DNA of 48,812 bases. Source: Chara braunii. Taxonomy: Eukaryota; Streptophyta; Charophyceae; Charales; Characeae. The stretch's first letter is position 1; every line of letters begins with the position of its first letter. The DNA lies in contig BFEA01000083.1 of the NCBI GenBank assembly GCA_003427395.1, positions 2,510,643 through 2,559,454 on the forward strand. Direction: 5' to 3'. The position numbers and the translations under genes were made by a program. Positions 31,700 through 40,050 of this stretch are shown here, in pieces. Under the pieces are notes generated by a model. It did no database searches, was not told the DNA's origin, and worked only from the letters and a program-made list of their open reading frames with translations.

Positions 31700-31924
31700 T
31701 GTTACAATCCTTGTCATATTCGACGTACAAATTCACAAGGTACGACAATGCCACCGAATTGCCAAAGAAATAAAGCACTTGCAAAGAGATAGACCAAAGA
31801 AGAAGAAGAGAAAGAAAAAGAAGAAGAAGAAGATGTACACCAGCAAGACGAACAACAAATCCCCCTTCTTTCTCCTCCTTCCTCCTTATCTTCACCAATC
31901 TTATTCTTCTCCCAAATAATAATG

Positions 31925-31960
<36 letters not shown>

Positions 31961-32148
31961 GTGAGTAGTTGAACCAGAAACAATATCCGAAGTTCCCTCT
32001 TACTACCAGCACAAAAACAGGCCCACCATAGTCGTGGTTTCCCCCTTCTTCCTTCTCTCACACGCCAAGACTATGGCGGACTACCAAGGGCTCTGGCCTC
32101 CTGTGCAAAGGACAACACAAAGCAGCTCTGGTCGTTGCTCATTAGGTT
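31700..32148 (-). repeat. element D 5' LTR (right copy), first part
   Basis: TGTTACAATCCTTGTC begins the LTR. It shares the GAA tract, an (AAT)n run of about 45 bases (31917-31962) and the CCACCATAGTC box with the left copy. It is interrupted at AGGTT (32144-32148). Confidence 0.85.
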
Positions 32149-32388
32149 TGATCAAACAGGCCACGAGGCCCTTCACCTTGGATCGAGAAGCAGGGGGAGA
32201 GCCCCGGCTCCACCTCACGAAATAAGTAAAATAGCGTTAAAAGTAGTGGTATTTCACTTGCGCCCTAAAGCTCCTACTTATTCCACATCTTTCAAGTCAT
32301 TTCACAGAGTCGAACTAAAGTCTAGCTCAACAGGGTCTGCTTTCCCCGCCGATTCTTCCAAGCCCGTTCCCTTGGTTATGGTTTCGTA
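32149..32388 (-). pseudogene. LSU (25S/28S) rRNA fragment, downstream half
   Basis: The minus strand carries GGGAACGGGCTTGG, AATCGGCGGGGAAAG, AGACCCTGTTGAGCT, GTGAAATACCACTAC and TTACTTATTTCGTGAGG. These are in the order of eukaryotic LSU rRNA, just downstream of the segment at 33437-33842. Differences from conserved positions mark it as a pseudogene. Confidence 0.9.
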
Positions 32389-32394
32389 CATGTG

Positions 32395-33430
32395 GTTAAC
32401 TAGGGGTGTTATTTTCGGCAATTTTGCATCGAAACTGTCACACTGTGCTGATTTTTTGCTTTTTTGCTTGTTTTTCTTTTTATGGGACATGTTTGTGCTT
32501 TAGGGTGCGTCATGTGTCCAGTTTTGACATGTTTGGATCAATAATGATAAAGTTGGCATTTCGTTGAATTCGGTGGGCGCTTCATTTTGTGGGGTTTTAT
32601 ATTGTTTTTTTTTCTTTTTTTCAATTTTCTTCAGGGTTGTTTTGGCGCCCACTGCCTACGCCTATCGTAGCCGGTAGGCGCGCCTACCAGTCGGGGCAAC
32701 CCATCGACGGTCGGCACACTGCCTAAATTTTTTTTTTTTTTTTTTTTCTGATTACATTGTCGTGTGCGGCTTGAGGAGAGCAGCCCAAATCCGCAATATT
32801 TTTTTTGGGGGGTGGTGGGGGTTATAGAGGGAGGTATAGGGGGGTTACAGGGGGTTAAGGGGGGGGTATGAGGGTTTTAAGGGGCGGTATGGGGGTGTTG
32901 GGGGGGGGTATGGGGGTGTTGGGGGGGGCTATGGAGCTGAGGATGGGGTTATTTGGGGTTCTGGACCCTTTTTCTTTTTTTTTTTTTGCGTGGTGCCTAC
33001 CGGTCGGCACTGACGGCGCCTACCGTCGGTTGGTCGGCAGCTGACGGGTCTAGGGTCGTCGACCGTCGGCGTGACTACCCTGATTTTCTTTATAAAACCC
33101 GAACACAGAAACACTGTCCGAGTTAAAATGAAGCGTCCAACGAGTTCCACGAAATGCCAACTTTATCATTATTGATCCAAACATGTTCAAACTGGACACA
33201 CCAGTTTTGACATGTTTGGACAATAATGATGAAGTTGGCATTTCGTGGGCGCTTCATTTTAACTCGGACAATGTTTTTGTGTTAGGGTTTTATAGTGCTT
33301 TTTTTTTTTTTGCCCGTTTTCTTTGGCCTGTTTCTTTTCTTGATGTTTGCATATCGTTTGTTTTTCAATTTTTGGATGAATTTCGCACCGAAATTGCCGG
33401 CAAAAACAATGAATATTTGCCCCTCCGTTA
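32395..33430. mobile_element. foldback DNA element inserted in the LSU rRNA fragment
   Basis: This block separates two adjacent pieces of LSU rRNA. Its ends are imperfect inverted repeats: left AGGGGTG... then TTTTCGGCAATTTTGCATCG; right, reversed, AGGGGCA... then TTTTGCCGGCAATTTCGGTG. GTTA occurs at both borders (32395-32398 and 33427-33430) and may be the target duplication. Inside is a palindrome with arms of about 100 bases (33090-33195 and 33200-33293), plus a third direct copy of the arm at 32515-32600. There are T and G homopolymer runs and no transposase. Confidence 0.65.
33090..33293. repeat. long palindrome (arms about 100 bp)
   Basis: Arms share TGTCCGAGTTAAAATGAAGC, ACGAAATGCCAACTT and CCAAACATGT in inverted order around ACTGG-ACACA-CCAGT. 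One strand could fold into a very stable hairpin. Confidence 0.85.
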
Positions 33431-33436
33431 GCCATC

Positions 33437-33491
33437 TGTCAGATAGGGACAGTGGGAATCTCGTTAATACATTCATGCTCGTCACTAATTT

Positions 33492-33554
<63 letters not shown>

Positions 33555-33842
33555 GTTGAATCTCTTCACTTTGACATTCAGAGCATTGGGCAGAAATCAC
33601 ATTGTGTCAACATCCATTGGGACCATCGAAATGCTTTGTTTTAATTAAACAATCAGATTCCCCTTGTCTGCACCAGTTTAGAGTCGGCAGTTTGATGCTT
33701 AGGCAAGACATTCTACGCCCATTGGCACATTGGCACGCGGGCTTCGCCCTCGCCGCGAAAGCAGCTCGGGCAGACCACCGGCAGCCAACGACATCGAGGC
33801 GCATACCCCTAGGCCCAGCCCTCAAAGACGATCCTTTTGCCA
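33437..33842 (-). pseudogene. LSU (25S/28S) rRNA fragment, upstream half
   Basis: The minus strand reads, in order, GACAAGGGGAATCTGATTG, TTAATTAAAACAAAGCAT, AATGTGATTTCTGCCCA, GAATGTCAAAGTGAAGAG, GCGCGGGTAAACGGCGGGAG, CTCTTAAGGTAGCCAAATGC and ATTCCCACTGTCCCTATC. These are core LSU rRNA sequences around the R2-target region. Upstream of about 33660 (rRNA sense) the match weakens into an expansion segment. It is a fragment, not a transcription unit. Confidence 0.93.
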
Positions 33843-33847
33843 AGGTT

Positions 33848-34310
33848 ATGGATCCCTATTTCCTCGAGCTTCCTTGGTTCGACACTACCCCGACTAGGGC
33901 CTTCCAGATGCAGCACCTATCAATGTGATGAAGATGGTGTCCACCATAGCCAGGTAGGTACCTCGCCACTCTCCTCCTTAGCCCCCTTCTTCCTCCTCCT
34001 CAGGCTTGGCTATTTGCAGGCCAGGTTGAGCGCCTAGCTGCTCTTCGTCCTCCTAGGCAGTGCTCTGAGTTCGACTGCCCGCTCAAGCAGTATGTTGCCC
34101 AACCTTGCACACCGCAAATGAGGAGGAGTTATCGCTCCTCCAGAAGATATAGCGGCCTACTTGCCTCTTGGGCGGTGACTTCCTAGGCGCAGCCTCCCAG
34201 CAACCGGTACCTCCTTCCTTTCGGAGGGAAACATCATTGTAGGCTCTGATATCGTCCATACAGGCCCTACACTCAGGCTATTTGGACTGGTACCGGGCTA
34301 CCTCTAGCCT
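33848..34310 (-). repeat. element D 5' LTR (right copy), second part
   Basis: LTR sequence resumes with CGAGCTTCCTTGG, then CTAGGGCCTTCCAGATGCAG, GATGGTGTCCACCATAGCCA and GGGCGGTGACTTCC. The segment follows the C-type LTR to GGACTGGTACCGG (about 34300) and then diverges. The outer end is not certain. Confidence 0.75.
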
Positions 34311-35289
34311 ACTACGAGGAATGAGCCCTCGGAGGGCCCTTATCAGACATACACATGTTCTGGGCAGTGGCCCTCAGCAGGCCTTGTGTCCGCTGTCGGT
34401 GCGAGTACCCTTACAAGGGTATCCGCCCTGGTTTTTGCCAGTGACAGAAAATAGGTAAGTTTAAAGTCTAAGTATAGTCTATGGTTTACGTTGACTGGAT
34501 GGTTGACTAGAGGAGAGAGTGTGTGGGTGCGCAGACTTAAGACGCGCGTGATCTCTCTACTTATTGATGATTGTGAAGCCGGCGTTGGTTGCCGGTCAAT
34601 ATTTTTTCTAGGATTAAAAAAAAATTGTCTTTTGATTGGTGCGCTTGCCGGTGAACTTTTGCGCATATGCGGAGGACGGCGTTGACAACAATGTCCGCTT
34701 ATTTAGGTGTTCGTCAAAGCCAGACCCAGCCTGGGCCCTAGCACTAGCGGGTACTGCGTCGGACTTTTATTGGAGAGATTCAGGGATCGAGGCCGGCTGG
34801 CGACGGCGCGGGAGTGTCATAGTAGTGTGAAGGGACCGAGAAGTTGAGGACCCGACGGGGCTATCCCCCCTGGGTTGCGTCGATGGTGGAGGCGAAGCGG
34901 TGCTAGCAGATTCTTTTATTTTGTATGTCGTCTCCCAACATAGATGTTCCTAAGTATTCAATTTTATTATCGTCGTCGTTATTATTTTTATGTCTCGGCG
35001 TGCTTTGAATCAAGGCGGGCTGTTCGGGTCCCCGCGTGTTCGGGATGCTGGTGAAATTCCCCTATTCCGCCCCATCTTAAAAATACGAGCCGACAAGTTC
35101 AACGTGCCTGCGAGCTGTGGGTGGTAAGCCCACGAAGCGGAAGAAGCTTGAATAACGGGGGTCGCTGCAAGGACACGGTCGGCCAGCCACGATCTGCCGC
35201 GAGGGGTTGAGTGTGGGTATGCCGTCAGGGCCGAAAGATGGTGGGTCGGGCCCCGACGTGGTGGCTTGAAAACGAACCAGGGTGCTGTT
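34311..35289. other. unassigned DNA between element D and an rRNA fragment
   Basis: Possibly the rest of a diverged LTR end (34311-34450). No gene is seen. The part at 35010-35289 is GC-rich and antisense-open, and may be diverged LSU rRNA, but I could not align it. Confidence 0.35.
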
Positions 35290-35640
35290 GAGGGACTGCA
35301 GCGGCGCCGCAGCAAGTCGAGGATCTTGGGGAACCCCTTTCCACGACAGTTTTTCGAAGTTCTCAGTTGATTATTTGCTACTACCACCGAGAGCGGCACT
35401 AGAACCCGCTTCACGGGGCTGAGGCTGTCGGCTGTGCCGCAAGCCTGCGCCCTCCAGCCTTCGCCCTGCCAAGAATCATTACCGAGGCCACATATAGGTC
35501 GCGCTGCAGCAGTAGCGGGGTTCTGGGCTTGTCATCTCGAGAGGTGAGTTGTTACATCCGCCTTTGCGGATTTCGGCATTGCACGACCAAAACTCGGCGC
35601 TCAGCGTTGATCAACGCCCTTCGAGGAGCCGGACCAGAGG
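35290..35640 (-). pseudogene. LSU rRNA fragment, more upstream region
   Basis: The minus strand has CCGAAATCCGCAAAGGCGG then ATGTAACAACTCACC, and later TCTAGTGCCGCTCTCGGTGG, TAGTAGCAAATAATCAACTG and AGAACTTCG. They fall in LSU order and spacing (the CGGAATCCGCTAAGGAGTGTG...GGTGGTAGTAGCAAATATTC region). It is considerably diverged between the conserved blocks. It lies several hundred rRNA bases upstream of the 33437-33842 piece and on the same strand. Confidence 0.75.
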
Positions 35641-36110
35641 ACGACTCTTGACACAGCAGAAGAGCGGAGAGGCAGCCACAGGAAGACTGAACGGGGACAG
35701 GGAGTTGTGGCGGGTACGTGCGAAGGAAGTCGGGTATGGCTGAGCTATGAGGGAGGCAGGGTGGGAAAAGACATAACTCGCCCGTTTCTCGACGAAGACG
35801 GGCGAGGGAAGAAGTAAACCAGGGGTTTTGAATGGAGTCCATTGGAGGTGTTAGAATAGCCGGAGGGTTAGTGAAGTGGGAGATAGTTGGGAAGGGGGCT
35901 GCGCGAGAGATTGAGAGGAGCGGCCATGGCAGAGGTTGGAGATGCGTATCCCGCCCGTTTCTTGGTGAAAACAAGCGGGGGTAAGTGGTAGAAGGAGGTT
36001 TTGGGTCGGGGCGAATTTAATGACGGAGTCAGAATGGCGAGTGGGGGAGTGTAAAGGGAGTTGGGAAGAAACGGGGGTGCGCGAAGATGGCTACAACGGG
36101 GAAGGAAAAC
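35641..36110. repeat. degenerate duplication of about 170 bp with hairpins
   Basis: Two units (about 35771-35930 and 35942-36100) share CCCGTTTCT, GGTTTTG, GTTGGGAAG and GCGCGA blocks in the same order. Unit 1 has a perfect stem CTCGCCCGT (35777-35785) with ACGGGCGAG (35798-35806). Unit 2 keeps CCCGC (35950-35954) with GCGGG (35975-35979). Confidence 0.55.
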
Positions 36111-36520
36111 GTATGGAGGGGAGCATACCTGGTTCGTTAAGCAAAGCAACGGGAGAAGGATTGGCAGTCGAACTATAGAGTTACAGCGGCGTGTGTATCT
36201 GCCTCTGTTTTGGTAGCAGAATCAGTCCTACTTTTCGTAGGTTCGGTCAGTAGCGCAGCGGGCAATGGCTGAGGTATGAGGAAGTGAGGAACGTGTGCAG
36301 GGACGTGAAAGAGAGAGAGAGAGTGAGGATAGGGACTCAAAGACACGAACCTGGTCTGATGGTGATCTATAGGGACGACACCTTCACGCGCTTTGGCTGA
36401 TCGACACTGACGACGACAAGGCTGCTTTGCCGCTTGTAATCAGAATAGGTCGACGGTATGATCGCAGTTTGAGTGTTGAGTGCAACAGGAGGAAACAGGC
36501 TCGGTCCGTATTTTTGAGGA
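36111..36520. other. unassigned DNA
   Basis: A short GA run at 36310-36324. No gene or element end is recognised. Confidence 0.4.
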
Positions 36521-36522
36521 AT

Positions 36523-36605
36523 CAATGCATGACTCAGCTGATAAGGCACCCGAGTGGCGTTCAGGAGGTCTTGGGTTCATTCGCCATTGACCTCATGTAC
36601 GTGAG
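36523..36605 (+). mobile_element. tRNA-derived SINE-like element, copy 3
   Basis: TGACTCAGCTGATAAGGC (from 36530) is an A-box and D-loop region, and GGTTCATTCGCC (from 36574) is B-box-like. The following CATTGACCTCATGTACGTG matches the post-B-box sequence of the copy at 1030 at 15 of 19 positions. Two loci 35 kb apart with the same tRNA-like head and tail support a SINE family. Confidence 0.6.
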
Positions 36606-37153
36606 CGAGTTTGAGATCCGCCACTGGAAGATGTCATTGTAATATTGAACAGACTATTATAAAGTTGCATAGGCAGACGACTGTTAGGTAACAACAAAGA
36701 CAAAGGAGCAAGGTTGGAGGCTTACCTGCGAGACAGTCACGGTCCGCTGCTTATTTCGTTGAGAAGAAAGGGGCGAGGGACGAGCCGCGAAAGTTGAAAG
36801 GCTTGTTTGTGGCTGATTCGCTGTTCATCCCCAAAGAGTGAGGCAGCAGGAGGCATCCACTCTTTCCATCAGCGGTGTAGCAGCAGGCCAGCTACGGAAT
36901 GAAGACTTGGTTGTTAGTTGGTGGGCCGACCATTCTACCGAATGAAGTGGTGGATAGGGGAGTTGTCGGAAAGTCAACGGTCGACAGTTGGGCTTTAGTC
37001 TCACCAAGCACCTGTTGCGCATTTGGCTGCCATTGCGGGGCCCTCAGGCGCATGAAGGATTCAAGGCCCTCTCCTGAGAGTTGAGTTGTCCCTCTCCTGT
37101 ATCTCGAGAGTCTGAAGCCCCACATGCTATCCTTCTTACTCTGAGTCTGATCC
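36606..37153. other. unassigned DNA left of the adapter
   Basis: No gene is supported. Continuity with the sequence right of 37172 is doubtful because of the adapter. Confidence 0.4.
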
Positions 37154-37172
37154 CTGTCTCTTATACACATCT
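37154..37172 (+). other. Tn5 mosaic-end (Nextera) adapter sequence: probable assembly artefact
   Basis: CTGTCTCTTATACACATCT is exactly the 19-base Tn5 mosaic end used in transposase library kits. Its translations give the known contaminant strings VSYTHL (plus) and MCIRDR (minus), both present here. A chance match of 19 bases is very unlikely. Confidence 0.96.
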
Positions 37173-37562
37173 TCCTGGTTACGAGAGGAAGGCGGCAGGC
37201 GGGATTGCAACCCGTAGGACCGCAGCAAGACTCTGTAGGGAGTCAACCCACCGATTACGATAGCTCTGCCGGAACTCAGGAGGAGTTCTGGAGGCAGGGA
37301 ACCGAAAGGTAACCATTGCTTTCTCTCTGTAAACCTAGTTATAACCCCTATCTGTACATCCTCCTACAGTTTGACTAAGTATACTATTTGCCCCTCTGAC
37401 TTTATGTTTGACTTCTAGGACATAATTCAAACTCAAGTGAAGGAATGCATGTGTAATGTCAGTTTCGGTTTTATTGTCTGACTGAAAGCAGATTGTGGGA
37501 TTGCATTTGGGGGAAGGATGGGAGGAAGGTTATATTGCTTGTGTCTGACTGGGTCAACCAAA
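37173..37562. other. unassigned; possible start of element E LTR
   Basis: No coding content. If 37563-46855 (minus element C) is an LTR, its 5' end probably lies in or left of this stretch; no TG...boundary can be fixed. Confidence 0.35.
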
Positions 37563-38289
37563 GGGTGGGAGAGTCTCCATAAGATTGGAGGGCCCAATGC
37601 TATGTTTATTTTCGATTGTCTGAAGGACCAGATAGATTCCCATAAGATTGGGTGGTCTGTTTGCTTTGACTGGTAAGGGCCGCATGTGTTTGACTTTCAG
37701 GGACCAGGCATTTTTCCATAAGATTGGATGGCTTGGTCGCCTTGTTTCTTTGGGGTTTTCTTATGTTTTGCTAGTCTTTGAAGGAGAGTTGAGCATGTTC
37801 CATAAGATTGGATGACCCCGACTCTCTCTTATTTTATTTTGGGGGAGAAATTCAGGCAAAGGACTGGACAGGTTCCCATAAGATTGGGTGGTATGGTCTG
37901 AAGCCACGCACATGCTGAAGCCAAAAGGTTAAAATTGTTATATTTTATACTACTCTATTTACGAACTAGCTAGTCAGACATTTTTCCATAAGATTGGATG
38001 GTCTGATTATAGCTTATCACCAACTGAAGAGAATATGAATTAAGAATAAACGTTGTGGTGAGAAGGGACAGGCTGAACCTTGATTTAAGATGATCGGTTC
38101 AGTCATATATTACCTTAAAAGACAAAGTGTAGACAATTATATATAACTTGGATACTTAAATAGTTCAGGGCGACTAGGCTGGCTAACCTAGTAATGTGCC
38201 CAAAGAAGAGAAAAGTTGTAGTGCCCTGTGTTTGTGTATATTCTATGGCTGAGCTAGACAGGTTCCCATAAGATTGGGTGGTCTAGCTT
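37563..38289 (+). repeat. array of eight covarying hairpins with a TAAGAT loop
   Basis: Seven copies carry YCCA-TAAGAT-TGGR: loops at 37579-37584, 37643-37648, 37719-37724, 37803-37808, 37879-37884, 37989-37994 and 38269-38274. An outer stem of 4-9 bp differs in sequence between copies. Examples are GACCAGGC with GCTTGGTC (37702/37731), GAGAGTTG with CGACTCTC (37784/37819), TAGTCAGAC with GTCTGATTA (37971/38001) and GAGCTAGAC with GTCTAGCTT (38251/38281). An eighth copy (38071-38104) keeps TAAGAT with a different inner stem, GATT/GATC, and outer stem GGCTGAACC/GGTTCAGTC. The copies lie upstream of a TATA box and are probably part of an LTR U3 region. Confidence 0.85.
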
Positions 38290-38309
38290 TATGCCTTATG
38301 TAAGCTGGG

Positions 38310-38316
38310 TATAAAG
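38310..38316 (+). promoter_or_regulatory. TATA box of putative element E LTR
   Basis: TATAAAG lies 20 bases after the last hairpin. It fits an LTR promoter on the plus strand, followed by R/U5 with tandem repeats. Confidence 0.45.
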
Positions 38317-38572
38317 GGGATAAATCATTGAAAGATCATGAACTATTGTTTGATAAGGTTAACTTTGGGCTGGTGAGAGTACTTACCTTTGTGGTTTGGC
38401 CTGCATGTGACCGAGTGAGACTACTACTTAGTCTGAGTTTCAGTTTGTTAGTTAGTTGCTTTAGCTGCTCGCCACGTGCTAGAGTCATAGGAGATAGTTC
38501 AATTCATGCATTTTCCGAGCTAAGTTTATTTTTACTTGGGTCAACTTCTGCATTTTTTGGGGTCATTTATTT

Positions 38573-38659
38573 TACTTGGTCTTGTATAAATCCTGGTAAG
38601 CTACGTTCTCTACGGGAAGCAGTGCCGAAATTTCTACAAAACGAAGGAGTTAGTCATAT
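38573..38659 (+). repeat. tandem A/T-rich repeat, unit interrupted by element C
   Basis: TATAAATCCTGG ... CTACGGGAAGCAGTGCCGAAA ... AAGGAGTTAG is one unit of the array that continues at 46357-46855. Element C splits it, with ATAT at both borders. Confidence 0.8.
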
Positions 38660-40035
38660 TGTTACGATCCTGGCCAATTTTGAAGTATACATTCATCTGA
38701 AAGTACAATGCCATCCAATTGCAAGAAGAAATGAAAGAACGTGAGAGGAAAGAGAGGGAAAGAAGAAGAAGAAGAAGAAGTGAGAAAGAAGAAGATAATG
38801 ATGTACTCCAGCGTAGACCAATGTCAAGGCTCTTCTTCTTCACCAACCAGTCCCTTCCTCCTTATCTCCTCCTCTCTTATTCAAACAAGAAATAACAATA
38901 ATAATGTTGAATGACTGAACCAGAATCAATGTCCGAATCCCACTTCTACTGCAGGCACAACATGAGGTCCACCATAGCCATGGCAACCATTCCTCTTCCT
39001 CTACATACAGGCCGAGGCTATGGTGGACTACTGAGGCTTCAGCCTCCCGTCCAAAGGACAACCCAAAGCAGCTATGCCGCTGCCCCACTTCAAGGTCATC
39101 ACCATGCAGCTATGCCGCTGCCCACTCAGCCACCATCCCTGACTCTGTCCCGAGATTCCTTGATGCGGCACTACCCCCACTGGGGCCTTCTTGATGCAGC
39201 GCCTAGCAAGGAGATGAAGATGGTGTCTACCATAGCCAGTGCCTCGCCACTCTCCTCCTTGGTCCCCTTCTCCCTCCTCCTCCTATCGGTAGAGCTCCAC
39301 CATAGCCAAGGTGGAAGCTCCCGGCTTCTTCCTCCCAACAGCGCTGTAGTACACATTGCCACTCCAGCCAGCGCTCCAGCAGCGTGTCGCCAAACTTGCA
39401 CACTGAAGAATGAGGCTGGGCTCTCCGTCCTACCTCTTGATATAGCGGCCTACTTGCCTCCTGGGCGGTGACTTCCAGGCCGCTCGGCCTCTCCAAGCAA
39501 CCGGTACTTCCTCCGTTTCGGAGGGAAACATCATTGCAGACCCTGATATTCTCCTCACAGGCTCTAGACTCAGACTGGTTGGACTGGTACCGGCCTAGAT
39601 CTACCCTACCGCTACTGGACTCTAAAGATGCCAACTTTGTCTTTTTCTGCTCGGCCTGCAGTACCCCTTCACGCCAACTGCAGTGGGGTGCAGTATCGGC
39701 CTACCGGCCTACTTGAGTGTTTTTCCGCTACCCCAAGGGCCGCGGGGCCGCTAGCTTCGCCACTTGAGTGTTTTTCCCTGCTACAACCCTCAATGCCACG
39801 GCCACAGGTAAGTACCGGCCCTACAGGCCGGCCAAACAAGCAAGTACCCTTGCGGGTCACACACACACACTCATACCGACAAGCACTCAGACAGGCACGC
39901 AGGTCACAAGCACGCACACACAGACAGACTTAGAAAACACATCAGAATGCGGGAATCTCAGCAAGGCATCCATTCCGTCGGCCGAACTTCAGAAATCAGC
40001 AGTGCTCTCAGTTTGTGTTTTTACGGGTCATTACA
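38660..40035 (-). repeat. element C 3' LTR (left copy)
   Basis: Bounded by TGTTACGATCC and GGTCATTACA. It includes GAA tracts, the inverted pair TCCACCATAGCC (38968-38979) and GGCTATGGTGGA (39016-39027), two GCAGC-TATGCC-GCTGC hairpins (from about 39071 and 39109), and a CA-rich stretch near 39860. The LTR family is shared with element D. Confidence 0.93.
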
Positions 40036-40050
40036 CTACCCCCCCTCAAG
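40036..40050 (-). promoter_or_regulatory. element C polypurine tract
   Basis: CTACCCCCCCTCAAG on the plus strand, that is CTTGAGGGGGGGTAG on the coding strand, directly next to the 3' LTR. Confidence 0.82.

Noticed and set aside
33602-33928. 108-codon plus-strand frame
   Set aside because: Antisense of the LSU rRNA fragment running into LTR sequence.
35010-35414. 134-codon minus-strand frame
   Set aside because: Sense translation through LSU rRNA-derived DNA; not a protein gene.
36892-37263. Open frames across 37154 on both strands
   Set aside because: They include the adapter-derived strings MCIRDR and VSYTHL, so they are artefacts.
37563-38289. CRISPR array reading of the regularly spaced repeat
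   Set aside because: Spacing is irregular (60-280 bases), the repeat is a hairpin with variable flanks, the context is eukaryotic retrotransposon DNA, and no cas gene is present.
37563-38289. Hammerhead ribozyme reading of the hairpins
   Set aside because: No CTGATGA or GAAA core is present in any copy.
38911-39471. 186-codon frame present in both element C LTRs (also 45234-45794)
   Set aside because: Conserved only because LTRs are duplicates. It runs opposite to the element's coding strand and has no domain.
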